Source: VFMC01 sp040398525
GTDB lineage: Bacteria; Actinomycetota; Acidimicrobiia; Acidimicrobiales; Ilumatobacteraceae
Direction: 5' to 3'
NCBI GenBank assembly: GCA_040398525.1
Contig: JBBATY010000009.1
Location: 1-64,000 of the forward strand
Length of the DNA stretch: 64,000 nucleotides
Part shown: positions 1 through 6,786 of the stretch, one piece after another
Position numbering within the stretch: position 1 is the first letter of the stretch
How the letters are laid out: each line of letters opens with the position of its first letter
Translations under genes and position numbers: made by a program
The notes under the pieces: generated by a model
Told to the model about the DNA's origin: nothing
Seen by the model: the letters and a program-made list of their open reading frames with translations, nothing else
The model's database searches: none

Positions 1-45
1 CTGGGGGACAAGGGGTCGGGAGTTCAAATCTCCCCAGCCCGACCA
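1..45 (+). tRNA. tRNA-Pro(GGG), 3' part, cut by the window edge
   Basis: The window opens inside the anticodon loop: base 1 corresponds to position 32, t2 is U33, bases 3-5 are the anticodon GGG. The 3' anticodon stem is 8-12, a five-base variable loop is 13-17, the T stem GGGAG/CTCCC (18-22, 30-34) encloses the loop TTCAAAT, the 3' acceptor strand CAGCCCG is 35-41, the discriminator is A42 and CCA is encoded at 43-45. Spacing matches canonical numbering exactly. The 5' half lies outside the window, so the amino-acid assignment rests on the anticodon alone. Confidence 0.85.
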
Positions 46-174
46 GCGGGCCGGTCGGGCTCGGGGCGCCGGAGACGGTGCCTCGAGCCTGACTCATCGT
101 CGGCGCATCGTCATGATGTCGGCAAGATGGTGGCATTGCGTGGTGTCGGTCCGGACGGTCGTCACGGAAGCCTC

Positions 175-2085
175 ATGGATTCCGATCGCCGCACCTCGCC
201 CCACTCCATTCGTCGTTTGCGCCGCCCCGACGGGGGCTTCACGCTGCCTGAGTTGGTGATCACCGTCTTCGTGGTCGGCGTCGTGATGGCGACGCTGTCG
301 TCGATCATGGTCATCGTCATGCGTCAACAGACCTCGTCCGAAGGTCGCTTCAACGCCTCGCGATCCGAGCAAGCCCTTGGGATGTGGATGCCCGCCGACC
401 TGGCCTCGGCGCAGGCGGTCGATACCGCCCCCGGGGCCCGGCCTTGCGGGCCGGGCTGCACGACCGGCACCTCGAGCGAGGGATCGAACATGGTGATGCT
501 GAGTTGGCAGACCATGGTGGCTCCTGGGGCCCCACCGACGATGAAGACGACCAACGTCTCGTACCGCTACGTGCAGCGGGGCGGTGTCTGGATGGTCACC
601 CGCGTGCAGTGCGATCGGACGACCGGCGGCTCGTGGTCGTGCGGCGAGAAGATCGTGTCGCGGAGCATCGCGGCTCCTCCGACCGGCACGGGCTTCACGG
701 CCGGGACGACGTATCCGAGTTGGGCGATCGGGGTCAGCCAGCCGATGGACCCGATCGATCCCGGCACGGGCACCACCGTGCCCCCGTCGGACTCGCAGGC
801 GAAGAACGCGACGCGAGTGACGCTGAACGTGCACGGTGGCTCCACCCAGAGCGGGACGACCGGTGGGCTGACGTCGGTGATCATCACGGCCGGCAGCACG
901 AAGCTGGTGAACGACCTCGACCCGGCCAGCATGGACGGTGCGCCGAGCTTCGGAGCGATGCGCTCGCGATGCGGCGGGAACTTCGGCCTCATCGTCGATG
1001 CATCGAACTCGATCGGCAACCAACTCTCGAACATCAAGACCGGCCTGGTGAAGTTCGTTGACACCTTCCGCGGCACCCCGATCAAGATCCAGATGACCAC
1101 GTTCGGCGACCGCGGCTGGATCATCGGGAGCGCGGACGGCAAGACGCCTCGCTGGTTCGACATGCTCAACGAGGCAGACGTGACGGCGTTGAAGGCAGGG
1201 ATCAACAGCATGACCCTGCGGTTCGGGACCAACTACGAAGAGGGCATCTTCCGGATGTTCCGCAACGATGACGGCACCCAACAGACGGTGATCCCGGACA
1301 CGGTGATGTTCTTCACCGACGGTCAGGTGTACGGCAGCAGGCTCTGGGGCAACAACGTGAAGAGCGGCGGACAGACCTGGACCTTCAACACCGCGAGCGC
1401 TCCGACGAACCCGCCCGGCCCGAGTGGGTACGGGTCCACGACCGCACAAGACGCCCAGTTCCGTGCCGAGTACTGGGCAGGCCTCTACCGGGGCATCACG
1501 ACGCGCTTCATCGGCATTGGCGTCGGCACCGTCACCAAGAACGTCAACAACGTCAAGAGCATCGCCAAGCTGGTGAGCGGCACGACCACCGGTGTCCCCG
1601 CCACCACCGACGCGTCAGGCAACTTCAACAACGCCGATGTAGCCAACCTCTACACGCTTCCGGAGTGGGAGAAGTTCGCCGGCGCGGTCGAGGCCATCGC
1701 GCTCGCCAAGTGCGGGGGTACCCTGACAGTGCAGACGATCAGGGACGGCTCGCCCCACGACTATCCGGTCAGCTATCAGAACACAGCAGCCAAGCTCGCC
1801 AACGGATCCGATGCCGACGTGAACCTGACGACGGTGACGACGTCGGCGTCCTATCCGAGTGGGACGTTCGACTACTCGATCAGCACCGGTGGCTACCTGA
1901 CCGTCGACATCGTCCCGGCCTCGCTGAGCGACCTCGACGGGTTCTCGCCAGTGGGGTGGAGTTGTCGATCGCGCGGTGCCGATCGCGCGTTCACGGCCAT
2001 CCCCATCCAAGGCTCGGCCTTCACCGGGATCAGGGTGAAAGTGAACGTCAACGAGGCATTGTCGTGCAAGCTCACCGTCCAATGA
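175..2085 (+). CDS. Type IV prepilin-like protein with von Willebrand A domain
   Basis: A 636-residue protein with a class III (prepilin peptidase) signal: a basic leader ends in G21, followed by FTLPEL with the +5 glutamate and a hydrophobic helix. Around residues 270-460 lies a von Willebrand A domain with a complete MIDAS: DASNS (D275), the threonine of FGTNYEEG and the aspartate of FFTDGQ. The product should be cleaved and methylated by a prepilin peptidase and sit as a minor pilin or adhesin tip on a type IV/T2SS-like fibre; pilus-tip vWA proteins are known, but the function here is inferred. The start at 175 is preferred over the ATG at 127 because GGAAG lies just upstream, though its spacing is short. 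It is followed by two more pilin-like genes and is probably co-transcribed with them. Confidence 0.75.
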   Translation: MDSDRRTSPHSIRRLRRPDGGFTLPELVITVFVVGVVMATLSSIMVIVMRQQTSSEGRFNASRSEQALGMWMPADLASAQAVDTAPGARPCGPGCTTGTSSEGSNMVMLSWQTMVAPGAPPTMKTTNVSYRYVQRGGVWMVTRVQCDRTTGGSWSCGEKIVSRSIAAPPTGTGFTAGTTYPSWAIGVSQPMDPIDPGTGTTVPPSDSQAKNATRVTLNVHGGSTQSGTTGGLTSVIITAGSTKLVNDLDPASMDGAPSFGAMRSRCGGNFGLIVDASNSIGNQLSNIKTGLVKFVDTFRGTPIKIQMTTFGDRGWIIGSADGKTPRWFDMLNEADVTALKAGINSMTLRFGTNYEEGIFRMFRNDDGTQQTVIPDTVMFFTDGQVYGSRLWGNNVKSGGQTWTFNTASAPTNPPGPSGYGSTTAQDAQFRAEYWAGLYRGITTRFIGIGVGTVTKNVNNVKSIAKLVSGTTTGVPATTDASGNFNNADVANLYTLPEWEKFAGAVEAIALAKCGGTLTVQTIRDGSPHDYPVSYQNTAAKLANGSDADVNLTTVTTSASYPSGTFDYSISTGGYLTVDIVPASLSDLDGFSPVGWSCRSRGADRAFTAIPIQGSAFTGIRVKVNVNEALSCKLTVQ

Positions 2086-2181
2086 GCCCGCTCGGGCACG
2101 GACGTGCGGGGCGCGGTCGGGCCCGTCGCGGCTGCGCCCCTCCTGGCGTCGCGGCGTTCGTCTCGAACAATCGTTGGTGAA

Positions 2182-2676
2182 GTGAGCACGACGTCGAGAC
2201 TCTGGACAGCCCGTCAGCGGAGGAGCGCCACCGCGGACGCAGCGTCGCGTCCGGACACGGGTTTTTCGGTCATCGAGGTGGTCGTCTCGATCGCCGTGAT
2301 GGCGATCATCGCAGTGCCCCTGCTCGACTCGTTGTGGGGAGCAGTGCGGGTGTCGTCGTTCGCCAACGAGTCCTCGAGGGTGCAGACCGTCCTCCAGGAC
2401 GCAGCCGACCGGGTCAACCGCGCACCGCTCGCCTGCAGCTACAGCAATTACGCCCAGGCAGCGGCGCTGGCATTGGGCTGGGACGGCGCCCAGGTGACGA
2501 CGACCCACAAGCGCTTCGTCCCCGGTGCAACCCCGATGGTTGCCGGCACCTGGCTGAACGGCGCCTGCGCCGGTGCCCAACCCGAGCCTGGAACGCTGCA
2601 AATGGTCGTGGTGACAGTGAGCTCACCGCGCCTCGAGATCACGCGCACCATCGAGGTGGTGAAGAGCAGTGTGTGA
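2182..2676 (+). CDS. Type IV prepilin-like (pseudopilin) protein
   Basis: A small protein, about 164 residues from the GTG chosen here. It carries a prepilin peptidase site: a glycine followed by FSVIEVVVS, with glutamate at +5, then a hydrophobic helix of about 20 residues. The rest is a short globular domain with two or three cysteines and no recognised family. The frame is open back to a GTG at 2104, so the N-terminus is uncertain; 2182 gives a 27-residue basic leader, normal for pseudopilins. It lies between the vWA prepilin and a PilX-like gene, so it is likely a minor pseudopilin of the same fibre or secretion machine. No prepilin peptidase, ATPase or secretin is in the window. Confidence 0.65.
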   Translation: MSTTSRLWTARQRRSATADAASRPDTGFSVIEVVVSIAVMAIIAVPLLDSLWGAVRVSSFANESSRVQTVLQDAADRVNRAPLACSYSNYAQAAALALGWDGAQVTTTHKRFVPGATPMVAGTWLNGACAGAQPEPGTLQMVVVTVSSPRLEITRTIEVVKSSV

Positions 2677-4138
2677 GCGATGTCGCTCTCGGAGGCTCGC
2701 TCCCGGAGCTCCTGCATGCGGTAGGGGCACCCTCGTCGAGCGCGATCGCGGATCGATGCTCGTCCTGACCATGCTGCTCGTCGTGGTGTGCGGGCTGATG
2801 ATCTTCCCCCTGCTCGACTACGGATCCGGCGTGGTGCGCCAGAGCCGCGTCGCCCACAACAAGGTCGCCCGGATCGAAGGGGCCAAGGCCGGCTTGCGAA
2901 TGGCGCTCGCCGACCCCATCAAGCTCTATCGCAACTGTGGCGGCACCTCGGTGGCATCGCCATTGAGGCTCAACAATGCCGGGATCTCGGTGCCGATCAC
3001 GACCACCTGCGCGCAGGTCGCTGCGGCGGCGGCGACCGACACCGGCCGCTATGCCAACGCGATCATCGGCGCCGGTGTGGCCCTCGCCCCGGAGCTGAGC
3101 CGGTTGTATCCCGACTCTGCGGGGACCAACGTGAGCAAGTGGATCACCGATTCGACGACGCTCGAAACGTCGAGCAAGGTCTGGCTCCCTGACCTTCCGG
3201 TGCACGACCTGACCACGCGACTGGCCTCAGGCTGGACGATGCCGTCGGACTACGGCAACTGCACGGTGTTCTTCCCTGGTACGTACAGCACACCGGTGAC
3301 GCTCAACCAGGATCGGAACTACTACTTCACGTCGGGTGTCTACTACTTCACGAACGTGCTGACCATCAACAACCCGGCTCGTGTGGTTGTGGGCAGCGGA
3401 GCGGTGCCGGGTTGCGCCAGTGACCAGGAAGCTGCGTTCGATGCCAATGGCGCACCCATGATGCATGCCATCACCGGCGCGGGCGCCACCTTCGTCTTCG
3501 GTGAGCTCGGTCGGTTCGTCGTCGACACCGTGTCGACGACGGGACAGCTCAGCGTGCAGTTCAACCAGCGCTACGTGGACCCGATCGATCTCAACGGCTT
3601 GCCGTCGGCAGGCGTCTCGATGATGTCGGTCAACGGCACCACGAGCAGCGGATCGCTCACGGACTTCACCCAGACCGGCCGCGTGAGCGTCCCCCGATCG
3701 TGGGTCGGCGGAGCAACTCGTCGTCTGGCGACGGAGCAGAGCTACGCGCCGTCCACCCGGGTGCCGGCACCCTCGGAATCGCTCGCCACGTTCGGGTCGA
3801 TCATTGCGGTGCGCGCCCAGCACAACATCCCGGTGAAGCTCCTGGTTCCCGGCTACGTCGCCGTCCCGCAGGGAGCGCTCTCGGTCAACCTGCCCAGCCC
3901 GATGACGGCCACCAACAATGTCGAGGCACTGTTCGAGGGCGGGGTGCTCGCAACGAGCGTATGGGTCAGCACAGTGCGGCCGAAGGTGCTGCGTTTCGAC
4001 GTGGTCCTGCCGATCGTGCAGCGGATGTTCAAGATCACCACGACCACCACGAGCGGGACACCGGCGATCACCTCCACGGCACTGGTGCAGGTGAACCAGA
4101 ACGGCGCCTACGCCGTGAACTCGTGGGTGGTCGGCTGA
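2669..4138 (+). CDS. PilX-like membrane-anchored pilus assembly protein
   Basis: A 489-residue protein starting at a GTG that overlaps the preceding gene by 8 bases, with GAGGTGG about nine bases upstream. Residues 1-28 are basic and Cys-rich; then RGSMLVLTMLL begins a single hydrophobic helix that resembles the N-terminus of PilX/PilW-type accessory pilins, which lack the canonical cleavage motif. The rest is a large, probably extracytoplasmic, Ser/Thr/Val-rich domain of no known family. Translational coupling to the pseudopilin supports a shared role. The ATG at 2756 is an alternative start directly at the hydrophobic segment. Confidence 0.55.
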   Translation: MCERCRSRRLAPGAPACGRGTLVERDRGSMLVLTMLLVVVCGLMIFPLLDYGSGVVRQSRVAHNKVARIEGAKAGLRMALADPIKLYRNCGGTSVASPLRLNNAGISVPITTTCAQVAAAAATDTGRYANAIIGAGVALAPELSRLYPDSAGTNVSKWITDSTTLETSSKVWLPDLPVHDLTTRLASGWTMPSDYGNCTVFFPGTYSTPVTLNQDRNYYFTSGVYYFTNVLTINNPARVVVGSGAVPGCASDQEAAFDANGAPMMHAITGAGATFVFGELGRFVVDTVSTTGQLSVQFNQRYVDPIDLNGLPSAGVSMMSVNGTTSSGSLTDFTQTGRVSVPRSWVGGATRRLATEQSYAPSTRVPAPSESLATFGSIIAVRAQHNIPVKLLVPGYVAVPQGALSVNLPSPMTATNNVEALFEGGVLATSVWVSTVRPKVLRFDVVLPIVQRMFKITTTTTSGTPAITSTALVQVNQNGAYAVNSWVVG

Positions 4139-4197
4139 CCGACCGCAGCTGGTCGAGCGACCCTGCCACAATAGGAGGCGTCGAGGAGGTGCGGGCA

Positions 4198-4890
4198 ATG
4201 TGCGGACGGTACGTATCGACGTCGAGCCCCCAGCAGCTCGCCGAGGTGTTCGCAGCCTCGGTCGACGCGGAGCCGCTCGCCGCGAGCTACAACGTCGCTC
4301 CGACCAACGAGGTGTATGCAGTGGTCGAGCCTCACGACGGTGATCGGTCGGTGCGCGCCTTCCGTTGGGGGCTGGTGCCTTCGTGGGCCAAGGATGCACG
4401 CATCGGGTCGAAGATGATCAACGCTCGCGCTGAGACCCTTGCCGAGAAGCCGGCGTTCAAGACTCTGTTCCGCTCGCGTCGGCTCCTGGTGCCGATGGAC
4501 GGGTTCTACGAATGGCAGGCCGTCCCGGGGTCGAAGGTGAAGCAACCACTGTTCTTGCACCGACCCGACCGCCAGATCCTCGTCGCGGCCGGGTTGTGGG
4601 CTGCCTGGCACGACCCTGCGGAGGGGCCTGACGGGCCGTGGTTGCACTCGCTCACGATCATCACGACCATGGCGAACCAGACCGTTTCGCCGATCCACGA
4701 CCGGATGCCGGTGTTCCTGTCGCCCGAGCACTGGGACGAATGGCTCGACCCGACCAATCGCGACACCGAGAGCCTCTCGTCGCTCCTGGTACCGGCGCCG
4801 GAGTCGCTCCTCACAGCCGATCGGGTCTCGACCGCGGTGAACAACGTCCGCAACAAGGGGCCGGAGCTGATCGAGACCGTCTCGAGCTGA
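4198..4890 (+). CDS. yedK: SOS response-associated peptidase family protein (YedK/HMCES)
   Basis: A 230-residue SRAP-domain protein. This family forms a stable thiazolidine crosslink with abasic sites in single-stranded DNA and so shields them. All the expected residues are visible: the N-terminal MCGRY (Cys2 becomes the reactive terminus after Met removal), the Asn of MINARAET, the Glu of GFYEW and the His of HDRMP. Length is normal. A strong ribosome site (GAGGAGG) precedes the ATG, so the open frame extending upstream of it can be ignored. It stands alone, converging on the HIT gene with only eight bases between stop codons. Confidence 0.93.
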   Translation: MCGRYVSTSSPQQLAEVFAASVDAEPLAASYNVAPTNEVYAVVEPHDGDRSVRAFRWGLVPSWAKDARIGSKMINARAETLAEKPAFKTLFRSRRLLVPMDGFYEWQAVPGSKVKQPLFLHRPDRQILVAAGLWAAWHDPAEGPDGPWLHSLTIITTMANQTVSPIHDRMPVFLSPEHWDEWLDPTNRDTESLSSLLVPAPESLLTADRVSTAVNNVRNKGPELIETVSS

Positions 4891-4898
4891 GCGTGCCG

Positions 4899-5291
4899 CT
4901 AGAGGGCGGCGCGGAGCGCAGCTGCAGTCGACTCGAGGTCGGCGCGATCGGCCGTGCGCGCGGCGTTGGCGAAGTCGAGTTGGCGCATGCTGTTGGTCGG
5001 CACCACGTGCAGGTGGGTGTGCGGCACCTCGTAGCCGGCGATGATCAACCCGACACGTTCGCAGGCAAAAACGGCTTGCTGGGCGCGCCCGACCCGGTGG
5101 GCGACGGCGAAGAGATGAGCTGCCAGGTCGGGCTCGAGGTCGACCCAGTGGTCGACCTCGGCGATTGGCACGACCAGCGCATGGCCGGGCGCGAGGGGGT
5201 TGATCGACATGAACACGACGCACCGGTCGTCGCGGTGGACGAATGTGCCGGGGATCTCGCCGTCGATGATGCGCGTGAAGATCGTCGCCAT
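4899..5291 (-). CDS. HIT family nucleotide-binding hydrolase
   Basis: A 130-residue histidine-triad protein with the signature HTHLHVV near residue 92, the catalytic H-x-H-x-H loop of enzymes that hydrolyse the alpha-phosphate bond of nucleotide conjugates such as AMP-lysine, AMP-N-acyl species or dinucleoside polyphosphates. The N-terminus (TIFTRIIDGEIP) and PLAPGHALVVP are also typical of this branch. Its start codon overlaps the stop of the upstream SDR gene by one base, so the two are translated as a pair. The substrate cannot be read from sequence. Confidence 0.9.
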   Translation of the reverse strand: MATIFTRIIDGEIPGTFVHRDDRCVVFMSINPLAPGHALVVPIAEVDHWVDLEPDLAAHLFAVAHRVGRAQQAVFACERVGLIIAGYEVPHTHLHVVPTNSMRQLDFANAARTADRADLESTAAALRAAL

Positions 5292-6103
5292 CAGACGAAT
5301 CCGCCCGACGCTGCGAAGACATCACCGTTGCAGTACGAGCTCTCCGGCCCGGCGAGGAAGCGGACGAGCTCGGCCAACTCGTCGACAGTGGCCATGCGTC
5401 CTCGCGGGATCTGCATCACGATGCCGGCCATCATCATCGGGTCCATCGGCGCGAGCAGGGGAGTGTCGACCCAGCCCGGGCACACGGCATTCACCCGGAC
5501 ACCGAAGGGAGCGACCTCCTGGCCGACCGACTTGGTGAGGGCGATGATGCCCGCCTTCGCAGTGGCGTAGTGGAGCGCGCCCGCGAGCGGCCGCAACCCG
5601 AGCACCGACGAGATGTTCACGATCGAGCCCGTGCGTGCGGGAGTCATGTGGCGCAGCGCTGCACGTGTGCCGTAGAAGGCGCCGTAGAGGTGCACCTTGA
5701 TCATCCTGTCCCAATCGGCATCGCTCAACCCGACGGTCGAATCGGGCGGCACCATGTCGGCCAGTCGACCCTCCATCCGCTTCATCTGGTTCTCGATCGA
5801 GCGGGCGGTCCGCGCCGGGTCCGGGGGTGGCGCGATGCCGGCGTTGTTGACCAGGATGTCGAGACGGCCATGCCGAGCGACCGCCTTGTCGACCTCGGCA
5901 TCGAAGGCGGCCGAGTCGCAGACGTCGAACACAGCGGTGTCGCCTCCGATGTCGATGGCGACCGCCGACGCAGCGTCGGCGCTGATGTCGTTGACGACGA
6001 CCGTCGCCCCGTCTGCGGCGAGGCGTCGGGCGAAGGCCGCCCCGAGGCCGGATCCGGCACCGGTGATGAACGCCACCTGGCCGCTGAGTGAACCATGTTC
6101 CAT
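5291..6103 (-). CDS. SDR family NAD(P)-dependent oxidoreductase
   Basis: A 270-residue classical short-chain dehydrogenase. It has the dinucleotide motif TGAGSGLG near residue 13, NNAG around residue 85, the catalytic serine in VNISSV and the YATAK (YxxxK) active site, followed by NAVCPGWVDTP. The ATG is preceded by TACGAT six bases upstream on this strand, which suggests a leaderless message and supports this start rather than one upstream. It shares a divergent promoter region with the phosphatidyltransferase gene. Substrate unknown; SDRs with this layout act on sugars, steroids, acyl chains or alcohols. Confidence 0.9.
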   Translation of the reverse strand: MEHGSLSGQVAFITGAGSGLGAAFARRLAADGATVVVNDISADAASAVAIDIGGDTAVFDVCDSAAFDAEVDKAVARHGRLDILVNNAGIAPPPDPARTARSIENQMKRMEGRLADMVPPDSTVGLSDADWDRMIKVHLYGAFYGTRAALRHMTPARTGSIVNISSVLGLRPLAGALHYATAKAGIIALTKSVGQEVAPFGVRVNAVCPGWVDTPLLAPMDPMMMAGIVMQIPRGRMATVDELAELVRFLAGPESSYCNGDVFAASGGFV

Positions 6104-6109
6104 GCAGCG

Positions 6110-6115
6110 ATCGTA
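6110..6115 (-). promoter_or_regulatory. -10 element of the SDR gene, leaderless type
   Basis: TACGAT read on the minus strand, six bases before the SDR ATG. This is the actinobacterial TAnnnT -10 at the spacing expected if transcription starts at or next to the start codon. It is back to back with the -10 of the divergent phosphatidyltransferase gene. Confidence 0.5.
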
Positions 6116-6143
6116 GGTGCTGGAGCAGATGGCGCCTGGCTTG

Positions 6144-6149
6144 TACGCT
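6144..6149 (+). promoter_or_regulatory. -10 element of the phosphatidyltransferase gene, leaderless type
   Basis: TACGCT, seven bases before the ATG at 6157, with no ribosome-binding sequence between. It fits a leaderless transcript for the conserved cluster that follows. Confidence 0.5.
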
Positions 6150-6156
6150 CGCCGCA

Positions 6157-6786
6157 ATGGCCGGTACCGACACCCTCCCGTCGACAAACCGGTTCCTCAC
6201 AGCGCCGAACGCCTTCACCCTGCTCAGGCTGTGCTGCCTCCCGCTGTTCCTGTGGCTCCTGATCGGTCGCGATGAGGTGGCCGGAGCAGGCTGGCTGCTG
6301 CTCGCGATCGGGGCGACCGACTGGGTGGACGGCTGGCTGGCCCGGCGCTTCGACCAGGTGAGCGACTTCGGGAAGGTCTTCGACCCGACAGCTGATCGGC
6401 TGCTGTTCTTCGTGTCGTTGACCGCCGTGATCGCCTACGGCATCGAGCCCACTTGGTTCTTCGTGCTGGTGCTCGTGCGTGAGGTGCTGGTCGGTGCGAC
6501 CATGGCGATCGCCACGATCGCGTTCAAGATGCAGCGCTTCGACGTGACCTACCGCGGGAAGCTCGCGACCTTCCTCCTGATGGGTGCCATCCCGGCGCTC
6601 ATCGTCGGTTCCGACGAGTCGTTCCCGACGCACGAGTTCTGGTGGGCGCTCGGCTGGACCGTCGGGATCCCTGCCCTGATCCTGAGCTACGTCGTCGCCG
6701 CGGCCTACGTCCCGCTCGTGCGCGACGGAGTCCGCGCTGGTCGAGCTGCTCACCTCTCATCGAACCAGCCGGAGGAGGCCTCGTGA
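6157..6786 (+). CDS. CDP-alcohol phosphatidyltransferase (PgsA family)
   Basis: A 209-residue integral membrane enzyme with several hydrophobic helices and the full family signature DG-x2-AR-x8-G-x3-D-x3-D, read here as DGWLAR...FGKVFDPTAD. It transfers a phosphatidyl group from CDP-diacylglycerol to an alcohol (glycerol phosphate, inositol phosphate or similar) during phospholipid synthesis. Gene order resembles the mycobacterial region around pgsA2 (Rv1822), a few genes upstream of gcvH-garA. Its stop overlaps the start of the next gene (GTGA), so the two are coupled. Which alcohol is used is not determinable here. Confidence 0.88.
   Translation: MAGTDTLPSTNRFLTAPNAFTLLRLCCLPLFLWLLIGRDEVAGAGWLLLAIGATDWVDGWLARRFDQVSDFGKVFDPTADRLLFFVSLTAVIAYGIEPTWFFVLVLVREVLVGATMAIATIAFKMQRFDVTYRGKLATFLLMGAIPALIVGSDESFPTHEFWWALGWTVGIPALILSYVVAAAYVPLVRDGVRAGRAAHLSSNQPEEAS

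Noticed and set aside
1..45. tRNA as the attachment site of an integrated island
   Set aside because: No integrase, no duplicated tRNA end seen later in the window, and the next genes are pilin-like and chromosomal housekeeping genes.
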